DNA from: an uncultured Ruminococcus sp.
Lineage (GTDB): Bacteria; Bacillota; Clostridia; Oscillospirales; Ruminococcaceae
Reading direction: 5' to 3'
Assembly: GCA_946612185.1 (NCBI GenBank)
Contig: CAMOEP010000170.1
Coordinates: 1 to 5,682, forward strand
DNA length: 5,682 bases
The notes under the pieces were generated by a model, which saw only the letters and a program-made list of their open reading frames with translations, was not told where the DNA came from and searched no databases. Shown piece by piece: positions 1 through 5,682 of this stretch. Made by a program: the position numbers and the translations under genes. Each line of letters opens with the position of its first letter. Positions within the stretch are counted from its first letter, which is position 1.

Positions 1-2
1 AA

Positions 3-3000
3 AATATGCAAGTATATGCGCTGCAAAGCCGTCAGGCGCTCTTTGTGCGGTGTTGTCTTAAGGATAAAACAATTGATCTCATTGATTTTAGATCAATTGA
101 CGAAAAAACGATCCGGGAGGGGTATTTCTATCGTGTCATATTTGCCTATGAAATGTCAAATGACACAATTATATCAAAAGATCGCAAGATCAGGGAAGAA
201 ACAGAGGTGTATAGGTTTTATCTGAGTTACTGTGATGATCCGGTCACCTTGAAAAGCCTGAACACAAGGGAAACTGTTTCAGAAAACGAGGCGGTTAAAG
301 ACGGGTTTATCATTGACAAAGGTGGAAGCGACTTTGATGTTTCAGTGATAAAAGACAATATCTCTCCAGTTATCGCTGACGATATGAAGACTGTATCAGA
401 AGCCGGTAAATACAAAGTTTGTGTGAAGTCAAAGCTTGGCGACGAATACACTCATAACATAACTGTTACTGACGGAACGGAAATGCTGAGTATATCACCA
501 AAGTTATATGAAGGCGGAGAGAAAGGAAAGTATTCAGAAAATCCGCCTGATCGTGTTACTGGCAAAAGTTCATTTGGTGAAAGTGCTTTGACCGACATAA
601 AATTATGCCAGAATTATGGAAAACCGATAAGAACCGGTATAGTTAATGACGTTGATGCCTATGGTTTCAGCGGTGACAGCATGAGCATTTTTATGTCGCT
701 GAAAAGTCCGGATAACAGTAAATTCTGTTCTGATGAGTATGGTGCAAAAGAAAAAGAGACTATATACGGCGTAAAAACAGGTAAAGTCAAAACAGGTGCC
801 TTGATAATAAAGAAATCAAAAAATGGTACAGACTGGGAAAATGTCGAGCAGGGTGCGCTGGCAAAAGGACTCAGTACCACCGATTACTCAAAGTCATATA
901 AGGATAAGGGCGACAAGCTGATATATACTCCTGACGGAACAGAGCTTATCAACGGATTATACCTGAAAGTCATCTTTGCATATGAACTAAAGAACAACGA
1001 TGACAAGAGCAGATTCACTGAAGTTTATAATATCTATCTTTGCAGTAATGATCTGGAAGCTGTAACGTTCCATAATCTTTCTGTAAATGATGAAGAAAAC
1101 GAAACTGCAGGAGCTGATGACGAGGTAAATATCAAGATCAAAAAGCATTCCGAAACACTTCTCTCTGGTTCTGGAACGGTTACTGGTTTTCAGGTAGATA
1201 CGTCACTTAATCCAACGGTAAGCTATACTGTGAAAAGGAACGGTGCAGAGGTATCGATCCCAGAGGATCAATCGTTCAGCGAATCCGGAAAGTACGAGAT
1301 CGAGCTGACAAGCGCTATAGGAGATACAAGGAAAGTTGAGATATTTGTGGACAGGCAGTCAGCGGAAGATGCATTAAAGATGTATTTCGGAGCAGGTTTC
1401 ATTAGCGGTAAACGTATATACTCAGAAGGTGATTATCCAACATATGAAGGCGGATTGTCTGAATATGATATTGCCGCAGTCAGCGAGCAGTATCTGCCGA
1501 TAAGCGGTATTATCAGAAATAATATCACTGGTGACGAAATAAAGCTGTCACCGCTCCGTACCCGACGAAGCAGTAAAATAACAGCCCCCGGACATTATAA
1601 GGCAGAACTGACCACTCGACCAGATGATAAGCCTGGAGATTACAGGGTATTTACATTTGAATTTGATATTATACCATACGGCAGCGCACCTGGACCGGTA
1701 ATTAATAGGAAGAAACTGGAAAAGTATTCCCGGACAAATGTATCTGATTCTTATCCTATGTACTACGGACTAACATACAAGAGTGCATCAAGTGGCACTA
1801 TCACACAGGTATTCAGTTCTGAGGAAGCCGCTAAGGAATATGCAAGAAATTATGAAAAAGGTATGGTAGAACCGCAAAATGACGGCTCATTCAGATATAA
1901 CGGTTCTTTTAATATGCAGCAGAAAGTTAAGTATAATGATAAGTGGGAACTTACAGAAGCTATAGAGTATTTCGTTTCACAGGCTGTCAAAGTAGGATAT
2001 TTTGATATGTCTGAACAGTTTACCTATCAGACGCTTACAGATAACATAATCGAAAACAATGCAAATTTACGTAAACTTGAACTTAATAACTCCGTTATCA
2101 TATTTGGCGAAGGCGAAAAGGAAAAACTTTGCGCAAATGATGATATACCTATAATCAGCCCTAAACCGTATGCATTTGTCAACGTAGAAAACAGCGATGA
2201 AGTTGATACTGGATATAACGATTTTGAGTTCATCAAGGACAAGTATCAATGTGATTCAGCAGGCGTTGTTATCACAGATGTAAATGGTAAGATGTATTCA
2301 ATAGCATACAATAAAGGCGTAGGACAGCAGCTTCAGAAAATGAGATGCCCAAGCGGAAAGGTAGTCATAACAGATCGCAACAAGTACGGTGATCAGACAG
2401 AGTATGAAGCGATATTCATTGCTGAAAATGACAATACTGCTGAACTGAAACTGACATATTCACAGAACGGTGCTGAAAATACAAAAGTATTCAGCAAGGA
2501 AGATGATGGTACAACAATAAAAGTTCAGTCTTTTCACATTGACAAGCTGTCAAACCCTAACGATAAATATTCATTGGTTTATGTTGAATCAGCACAATCC
2601 CAGGAATACTATGTAGCTGACCAGGAGATGCCTGATACATATAACGTCAATGGTGAGTATAAGATAAAAGTCATCGACCGTCTGGGAAATTCATATGGAT
2701 TCAGCGTTGTGATATGTGAATCAGATAATGCGTCCATCAGCTTCAAAAATGACGATATTGAGGAGATCGCTCCTATATCAGCAGTTTACGGCGATAGAAA
2801 CGTAGCCCTCCCTCAGGTCACAAGGCATGGTTATGATTTCGAGTACTTTACAGATGACAGCGGAAACAAATACACTGATAAAATAGAGCAGATAACATTC
2901 AGAGGCTCAAAAGTGCTTGAAGCTAAATGGAAAGCCAAGGAATACACTCTTACTATCGTTGACAAAAAGGGCAAGGAACTTTCAAAGGAGACAATTGCCT

Positions 3001-3257
3001 TTGATACAGAAAAAGTACTTACCTTGCCGGAATCCATTTCACCTGAAAGTGACGTTGTCTGGAGCATTGGCGACGATATAATTGAAAGCGGTATATATAC
3101 ATTGGAAAATGAATCGGACGTTGAAATTGTAGCCACTTTTGATACTGAAAATACAGGCATTTTGAAGTGGGTGCTGACATTAGCGATCGTTGCAGTTTTG
3201 TCATCAGCAGGAGTGATAATCTACATGAAACAAAAGCATACTGCTGATAAAAAGTGA
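3..3257 (+). CDS. Large extracellular repeat protein with Ig-like modules, InlB-type B repeat and C-terminal membrane anchor (5' partial)
   Basis: The frame is open to the left window edge, so the first in-window ATG (base 6) is probably internal. There is no signal peptide and the first repeat module begins already truncated. Residues here are counted from that ATG. Visible parts are a module at about 19-156, a diverged copy at about 299-449, and further beta-rich Ig-like units ending near 556, 805 and 903. Each unit carries a G-[KEH]-[YV] strand motif such as SEAGKYKVCV, SESGKYEIEL or NGEYKIKVI. Residues 923-979 match the InlB B-repeat (Listeria-Bacteroides repeat) pattern: YGD, LP, R-HGYDF, then LEAKW. 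A related beta unit follows at 979-1047. Residues 1051-1073 form one transmembrane helix followed by a basic tail (KQKHTADKK), with no LPXTG motif. I infer a membrane-anchored surface protein, possibly an adhesin. No enzymatic domain was recognised. It is probably cotranscribed with the lipoprotein gene 14 bases downstream. Confidence 0.85.
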   Translation, partial: NMQVYALQSRQALFVRCCLKDKTIDLIDFRSIDEKTIREGYFYRVIFAYEMSNDTIISKDRKIREETEVYRFYLSYCDDPVTLKSLNTRETVSENEAVKDGFIIDKGGSDFDVSVIKDNISPVIADDMKTVSEAGKYKVCVKSKLGDEYTHNITVTDGTEMLSISPKLYEGGEKGKYSENPPDRVTGKSSFGESALTDIKLCQNYGKPIRTGIVNDVDAYGFSGDSMSIFMSLKSPDNSKFCSDEYGAKEKETIYGVKTGKVKTGALIIKKSKNGTDWENVEQGALAKGLSTTDYSKSYKDKGDKLIYTPDGTELINGLYLKVIFAYELKNNDDKSRFTEVYNIYLCSNDLEAVTFHNLSVNDEENETAGADDEVNIKIKKHSETLLSGSGTVTGFQVDTSLNPTVSYTVKRNGAEVSIPEDQSFSESGKYEIELTSAIGDTRKVEIFVDRQSAEDALKMYFGAGFISGKRIYSEGDYPTYEGGLSEYDIAAVSEQYLPISGIIRNNITGDEIKLSPLRTRRSSKITAPGHYKAELTTRPDDKPGDYRVFTFEFDIIPYGSAPGPVINRKKLEKYSRTNVSDSYPMYYGLTYKSASSGTITQVFSSEEAAKEYARNYEKGMVEPQNDGSFRYNGSFNMQQKVKYNDKWELTEAIEYFVSQAVKVGYFDMSEQFTYQTLTDNIIENNANLRKLELNNSVIIFGEGEKEKLCANDDIPIISPKPYAFVNVENSDEVDTGYNDFEFIKDKYQCDSAGVVITDVNGKMYSIAYNKGVGQQLQKMRCPSGKVVITDRNKYGDQTEYEAIFIAENDNTAELKLTYSQNGAENTKVFSKEDDGTTIKVQSFHIDKLSNPNDKYSLVYVESAQSQEYYVADQEMPDTYNVNGEYKIKVIDRLGNSYGFSVVICESDNASISFKNDDIEEIAPISAVYGDRNVALPQVTRHGYDFEYFTDDSGNKYTDKIEQITFRGSKVLEAKWKAKEYTLTIVDKKGKELSKETIAFDTEKVLTLPESISPESDVVWSIGDDIIESGIYTLENESDVEIVATFDTENTGILKWVLTLAIVAVLSSAGVIIYMKQKHTADKK
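60..473 (+). repeat. Diverged protein module, copy 1 (left part likely missing)
   Basis: This encodes residues about 19-156 of the surface protein. It contains KDK, then REGYFYRVIFAYEM, a TEVYRFYL strand, and an Ig-like unit ending in SEAGKYKVCVKSKLGDEY. The same order recurs at 900-1352. Similarity is clear in protein but weak in DNA, so the duplication is old. Copy 2 has about 75 residues of related-looking sequence before this point, which suggests copy 1 extends left of the window. Confidence 0.7.
900..1352 (+). repeat. Diverged protein module, copy 2
   Basis: This encodes residues about 299-449 of the surface protein. KDK, NGLYLKVIFAYEL, TEVYNIYL and SESGKYEIELTSAIGD follow in the same order as in copy 1 (REGYFYRVIFAYEM, TEVYRFYL, SEAGKYKVCVKSKLGD). 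The Ig-like half is about 20 residues further from the VIFAYE half than in copy 1, owing to an acidic insert around residues 361-390. Confidence 0.7.
2772..2942 (+). other. InlB-type B repeat (Listeria-Bacteroides repeat) domain
   Basis: This encodes residues about 923-979 of the surface protein. The spacing of YGD, VALPQVTRHGYDFEYF, a polar turn, and KVLEAKW matches the beta-grasp repeat found in many Firmicutes and Bacteroidetes surface proteins. The usual GW after the GY.F motif is replaced by EY. In known proteins this fold is a structural or spacer element in cell-surface adhesins. Confidence 0.75.
3156..3224 (+). other. C-terminal transmembrane helix of the surface protein
   Basis: Residues 1051-1073 are a continuous hydrophobic stretch (from GILKWVLTLAIVAVLSSAGV onward), followed by the basic tail MKQKHTADKK. 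This fits an N-out, C-in membrane anchor. No sortase motif precedes it. Confidence 0.85.
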
Positions 3258-3266
3258 AAGGGAGAG
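3257..3266 (+). promoter_or_regulatory. Ribosome binding site deciding the lipoprotein start
   Basis: AAAGGGAGAG has its GGGAG core 7 bases before ATG 3272. This fixes the start at 3272 rather than at the in-frame GTG at 3254, which overlaps the preceding stop and would sit before the binding site. The site lies in the 14-base gap between the two genes, which suggests coupled translation and no separate promoter. Confidence 0.85.
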
Positions 3267-3271
3267 TGAGT

Positions 3272-4486
3272 ATGAACGCTATTAAAAACATTAAACGAAT
3301 AGCAAGCGTATCAACAGTATTGACACTGCTCTGTTCCTCTCTTTCAGGGTGTATGCCGCAAAACAGCAGCAATTCTGAACAGATCTCAGCACCGCCGGTA
3401 ATTACAACTGATGCCATTGTTGAAGCTATAACTGAAAGTATTCAGACACAAAGCGAGCAATCTGTTACACCAGTAAGCATTTCTTACAACTGGGAGGACT
3501 ATGCCGGGAATCTTGACGCACTTGTTTATGGTCTGCTGATGAATAATCTGGAGAATGTCTATACAGTCTTCAATGCGGCGCTTGAACTCCCGGACGGTTC
3601 TATGATCTATGGTATCGGTTATACTGACTATGCTGATTATTATGAGGCAGATGATAAAACAGGCTTCTTCCCGGCAGGATTTATCTCCCTTATAGGCGAA
3701 CCTGATATACCGGAAGAAGCTGTCGAAGAAGGGCTTGAAATAATTGATCTTGACTATGAAGGTTCAGATTATGCCTTTGTATATGCTTATGAGATGACCG
3801 ATTACATGGAACATTGTGTTGTATGGGGAAAATATCTGCAATATGGTGTTAATGACAGCGGTGAAATTTTTTACAAGGCAGAAGATTATGTTCGTGGCAA
3901 CTGCAACGAGTCCCTTGGCTCACTTTATTCCTATGATGATGGCAAGTACCTGGTCTACACGGAATTAGGTGAATATACCTTGGTCAATGGAACTTCACTA
4001 AGCGAGCAGCTTGATTATTCCGCCCTTGAAAAGGAGATAAATGAAATTCTTGAAAAACAGGATATGAACTTTTCAAAAGTGGATACCGAGACTATTGTCT
4101 ATTACGCACAGGAAGCTGTTGATTCGTTCCTTCTTTCAAAGCAAAATGAAACGTTCATGGGGTTTGACGTTTCGGAACTAATTGATATTGCCAATGAGAT
4201 CGACCCGATGGAATGTATACAAATAACTCCGGAGGGTATCATCGTTGCTGATATTGCAGGAGATATCCCACAAACTCCGGAAGCCGCAACAAAATGGCTT
4301 GTGGGCGTTAGCTGCGTTATAGTTGCAGCTGCAAGTTTGGCTGTTGAGGTGTTCGTTCCGGCAACAGCACCTTTAACTGGCGTTGTATCAGGGGCGGCAA
4401 TAGAGGTATTTTGCCAGGTCGTTTTTGAAAACTACACACTTAAAAATATAAGCTGGGGAAAAGTTGCGGCTGCTTCTGTATCATGA
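3272..4486 (+). CDS. Lipoprotein, N-terminal part of a TGA-split toxin-like protein
   Basis: The product has 404 residues and starts at ATG 3272 behind a strong ribosome binding site. The signal peptide has a basic n-region (KNIKR), a hydrophobic core (VSTVLTLLCSS) and the lipobox LSGC. Cys27 is therefore the predicted lipidated residue after signal peptidase II cleavage, which anchors the protein to the outer face of the membrane. Residues 30-70 are a Ser/Thr/Gln-rich linker. Residues about 70-335 are acidic and rich in Tyr, and I recognise no family there. Residues 342-362 and 366-384 are hydrophobic. The end, SWGKVAAASVS, resembles the membrane-like pre-toxin segments seen before toxin domains in polymorphic toxins. 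The TGA cuts this segment instead of closing a domain. Without readthrough the product would be a lipoprotein lacking any toxin domain. Confidence 0.8.
   Translation: MNAIKNIKRIASVSTVLTLLCSSLSGCMPQNSSNSEQISAPPVITTDAIVEAITESIQTQSEQSVTPVSISYNWEDYAGNLDALVYGLLMNNLENVYTVFNAALELPDGSMIYGIGYTDYADYYEADDKTGFFPAGFISLIGEPDIPEEAVEEGLEIIDLDYEGSDYAFVYAYEMTDYMEHCVVWGKYLQYGVNDSGEIFYKAEDYVRGNCNESLGSLYSYDDGKYLVYTELGEYTLVNGTSLSEQLDYSALEKEINEILEKQDMNFSKVDTETIVYYAQEAVDSFLLSKQNETFMGFDVSELIDIANEIDPMECIQITPEGIIVADIAGDIPQTPEAATKWLVGVSCVIVAAASLAVEVFVPATAPLTGVVSGAAIEVFCQVVFENYTLKNISWGKVAAASVS
4484..4486 (+). other. In-frame TGA separating lipoprotein and nuclease frames
   Basis: The codons around it read ...GCT TCT GTA TCA TGA GCA CTT TTA... 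and no other stop occurs in this frame until 5573. The flanking residues (ASVS, then ALLAW) look like the VSGA pattern found elsewhere in the same protein (VVSGAAIEV before it, VVSGANSAV after it). GGA to TGA is therefore a plausible single-base origin. TGG (Trp) to TGA is an alternative. Confidence 0.85.
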
Positions 4487-4494
4487 GCACTTTT

Positions 4495-4515
4495 AGCATG
4501 GGTATGCCCTATGCT
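4495..4515 (+). promoter_or_regulatory. Hairpin just downstream of the in-frame TGA
   Basis: The arms AGCATGGG (4495-4502) and CCCTATGCT-side bases 4508-4515 pair over 8 bp (7 Watson-Crick, one G-U) around a 5-base loop TATGC. It starts 8 bases after the TGA. It lacks a following T-run, so it is not a terminator. It covers the ATG at 4511, the only nearby start in the downstream frame, so it could hinder independent initiation. A role in readthrough is speculation. Confidence 0.5.
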
Positions 4516-5575
4516 TGCATCAGGTGCTTCCAAAAAGGTAGTCGAAAAACTTGGAATGAAGGTTACAAATGATGCTCTTGCTAAATTAGCCGGATATGCT
4601 ACGCTCTCTTTTTCAACTGCGGTTGTATCGGGTGCAAATAGTGCGGTTTTTTCTGTAATTGACGGCAAAAGCTCAGATGAAGTTCTTGATTCGTTCCTTA
4701 TTGGCGCTGCTGTTGGAGCAGGCTGTTCAGCAGCAGTATCAGCACTGTCAGAAGTAATAACAAAATTTGGACCGGAGATATCAAAAATAGTTCAGAAAAC
4801 AATGCCAAATAAGTGGTTGTCAAAGATAAATGAAAAGGCTGAAAAAATCAGCACTTTCATTGGAGAACATCAGGTTCATCTGAAAAATCAGGATCTTGAA
4901 AATCTGCTTGCACCTAAATCAGTTTACCAGGCAACAAAAAGTGCCAGGGATGCCTTAAACACTGACAAAAATGTTTTTCAGAATAAAATCAAGAATTTGA
5001 TAGCTGATGATAATAAAAACTTTGTTAAGGTAGATGCAAAGGGAAACAAGATCACAAAAGTTCAGTTGAAAGAAAACGGCGGAAACTGTAAGGTAAAGCT
5101 TGCTGATAACTGTGATGAGGAGTTGAAGGCAGCGTTTGATAAATGGAATGTAAAAGAACTGACGGTAAAAGACGGAGTGATCGACCAGTCTCCTATATCT
5201 GCATATAAATTCCAGCCAGAAGGCGGTATAACGTCAAACAGGGAAAATAATATGAATAATTTCCGCAAGCAGTTGGCAGAAAAATGGGATAAAGATCCTG
5301 CAAGTATACCTGAACAGATCAAAAAAGTACTGCCTGAGAATAAAAAAATAAATGCAAGCACAGTGGAAAAGGCATTATCTGATGCAGGGCTTACGCTTCA
5401 TGAAGAAGTGGACGGATTTGTGTACCTGGTCGATAGCCAGATACACAGTAAAATGAGTCACTACGGGGGAGTTGCTCTGGCTAAGGCTCAGGCAATGTCA
5501 GAAACAGCATCAACTTACTTGGAACCGCTGCTAACTTCCAGCACATATAACGTCAGCGGAACTCTTATGCCGTAA
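4511..5575 (+). CDS. C-terminal part: pre-toxin segment plus HNH/Endo VII-like nuclease toxin domain
   Basis: From ATG 4511 this would be 354 residues, but there is no Shine-Dalgarno before that ATG and the frame is continuous with the lipoprotein, so independent translation is doubtful. Residues about 28-82 are Gly/Ala-rich and hydrophobic (VVSGANSAVFSVIDG, then LIGAAVGAGCSAAVSA), like the segment preceding toxin tips in polymorphic toxins. Residues 83-225 are a Lys-rich linker of unknown role. The tip at about 235-335 contains NNFRKQLAEKW, then TLHE (His297), IH (His312) and SHYGG (His317). This order and spacing match the [LW]HH...VP..IH...H.GG signature of WHH/LHH-type nucleases of the HNH/Endo VII superfamily, which cut nucleic acid. 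The second His of the HH pair is Glu here, as a visible departure. No fold search was possible, so the nuclease call rests on the motif alone. Confidence 0.7.
   Translation: MLASGASKKVVEKLGMKVTNDALAKLAGYATLSFSTAVVSGANSAVFSVIDGKSSDEVLDSFLIGAAVGAGCSAAVSALSEVITKFGPEISKIVQKTMPNKWLSKINEKAEKISTFIGEHQVHLKNQDLENLLAPKSVYQATKSARDALNTDKNVFQNKIKNLIADDNKNFVKVDAKGNKITKVQLKENGGNCKVKLADNCDEELKAAFDKWNVKELTVKDGVIDQSPISAYKFQPEGGITSNRENNMNNFRKQLAEKWDKDPASIPEQIKKVLPENKKINASTVEKALSDAGLTLHEEVDGFVYLVDSQIHSKMSHYGGVALAKAQAMSETASTYLEPLLTSSTYNVSGTLMP
5282..5515 (+). other. Predicted HNH/Endo VII-like (WHH/LHH-type) nuclease domain
   Basis: This encodes residues about 258-335 of the downstream frame. DAGLTLHEEVDGFVYLVDSQ is followed by IHSKMSHYGGVALAKAQ. 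His297, His312 and His317 with GlyGly 319-320 are the candidate metal-binding and catalytic positions. The LVDSQIH segment corresponds to the LVP..IH segment of family members. Confidence 0.6.
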
Positions 5576-5637
5576 TAGTAATCAGACTAAGGTGTATCGG
5601 GAGATATGCAGACAAAATCCAAATTCATAGTAACAAG
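5576..5637 (+). other. Short intergenic stretch without a gene
   Basis: After the tandem stops TAA TAG there are about 60 bases leading to the terminator. A 14-codon frame from ATG 5606 runs into the terminator stem. Its GGGAG is only 2 bases from the ATG, so I do not call it a gene. Confidence 0.6.
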
Positions 5638-5673
5638 TAACCGCCCGTAATGGGCGGTTATTATATTTATTTT
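5638..5673 (+). terminator. Rho-independent terminator of the operon
   Basis: TAACCGCCC (5638-5646) pairs perfectly with GGGCGGTTA (5652-5660) around the 5-base loop GTAAT. The T-rich run TTATATTTATTTT follows. The 9-bp GC-rich stem lies 62 bases after the last stop and ends transcription of the + strand genes. The A-rich sequence before the stem gives only weak potential for a converging transcript. Confidence 0.92.
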
Positions 5674-5682
5674 AACAAAGTG

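Larger units (their letters stand above)
3272..5575 (+). pseudogene. Lipoprotein-anchored nuclease toxin gene interrupted by one in-frame TGA (or recoded)
   Basis: The frame from ATG 3272 runs to TGA 4484-4486 and then stays open to TAA 5573-5575, which is followed at once by TAG. Ignoring the single TGA gives 767 residues in a coherent order. These are a lipoprotein signal, an acidic extracellular region, hydrophobic Gly/Ala-rich pre-toxin segments that span the TGA, a linker, and a C-terminal HNH-like nuclease. The downstream part has no signal sequence and no good ribosome binding site. The hydrophobic region is split in its middle. Both facts support one ancestral gene. The interruption may be a nonsense mutation, a sequencing error or programmed readthrough. 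General use of TGA as a sense codon is unlikely, because the long upstream gene has no internal TGA, uses TGG for Trp, and ends at TGA. Confidence 0.7.

Noticed and set aside
3255..3257. TGA read as Trp or Gly throughout the genome (alternative code)
   Set aside because: The 3.2-kb upstream gene has no internal TGA, uses TGG for Trp, and ends at TGA right after a typical basic anchor tail with a ribosome binding site for the next gene.
3254..3271. GTG start at 3254 for the lipoprotein
   Set aside because: It would place the ribosome binding site inside the gene and add six residues before a standard signal peptide. ATG 3272 has ideal spacing.
2831..3417. Minus-strand open frames of about 109 and 132 codons, and similar ones elsewhere
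   Set aside because: They lie fully opposite well-supported + strand genes, have no convincing ribosome binding sites, and encode Ser/Phe-rich shadows of acidic Lys-rich coding sequence.
4484..4486. Selenocysteine at the in-frame TGA
   Set aside because: The site is in a hydrophobic Ala-rich segment with no CxxU or redox motif. The first loop bases of the hairpin (T, A) do not fit the usual early-loop G. The neighbouring VSGA pattern suggests Gly instead.
4483..4572. ATGA overlap at the lipoprotein stop giving a 29-residue frame
   Set aside because: The overlap looks like translational coupling, but the frame is short, Cys-rich and without family resemblance. The same DNA clearly encodes the pre-toxin segment in the other frame.
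5606..5650. 14-codon frame from ATG 5606
   Set aside because: It is very short, its Shine-Dalgarno is too close to the ATG, and it ends inside the terminator stem.

Overview
The window reads as an accessory, surface- or secretion-linked locus from a low-to-moderate GC Gram-positive anaerobe. A Clostridia/Ruminococcus-like gut bacterium is my best guess. I base this on purine-rich Shine-Dalgarno use (AAAGGGAGAG), a Gram-positive-style lipoprotein signal, an InlB-type B repeat, and Ig-like extracellular modules. No taxonomic marker gene is present, so the assignment is tentative. All real genes lie on the + strand, and the minus-strand open frames look like shadows.

Layout: (1) Bases 1-3257 hold most of a large extracellular protein whose 5' end lies outside the window. 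It has a duplicated module near its N terminus, several diverged Ig-like beta domains, an InlB-type repeat near the C terminus, a final transmembrane helix and a short basic tail. (2) Fourteen bases after its stop, with a strong ribosome binding site, a lipoprotein gene starts at 3272 and runs to a TGA at 4484-4486. (3) The same reading frame continues beyond that TGA without another stop to 5575. It carries a Gly/Ala-rich hydrophobic segment and a C-terminal domain that looks like an HNH/Endo VII-superfamily nuclease toxin (His residues spaced as in the WHH/LHH type). (4) A strong Rho-independent terminator at 5638-5673 closes the operon.

The central observation is that items 2 and 3 together look like one 767-codon gene: lipoprotein leader, acidic extracellular region, hydrophobic pre-toxin segment, nuclease. 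It is cut by a single in-frame TGA. The TGA sits in a motif where the flanking residues and sister copies suggest Gly (GGA) once stood. A perfect-looking 8-bp hairpin begins 8 bases after the TGA. The simplest reading is a nonsense mutation in a polymorphic-toxin-like gene, but recoding or readthrough should be tested. No immunity gene lies between the nuclease and the terminator.

If the system works as a unit, the upstream membrane-anchored repeat protein would be a surface adhesin or presentation partner, and the lipoprotein would carry a nuclease on the outer face of the membrane. This functional link is inferred from operon structure only.
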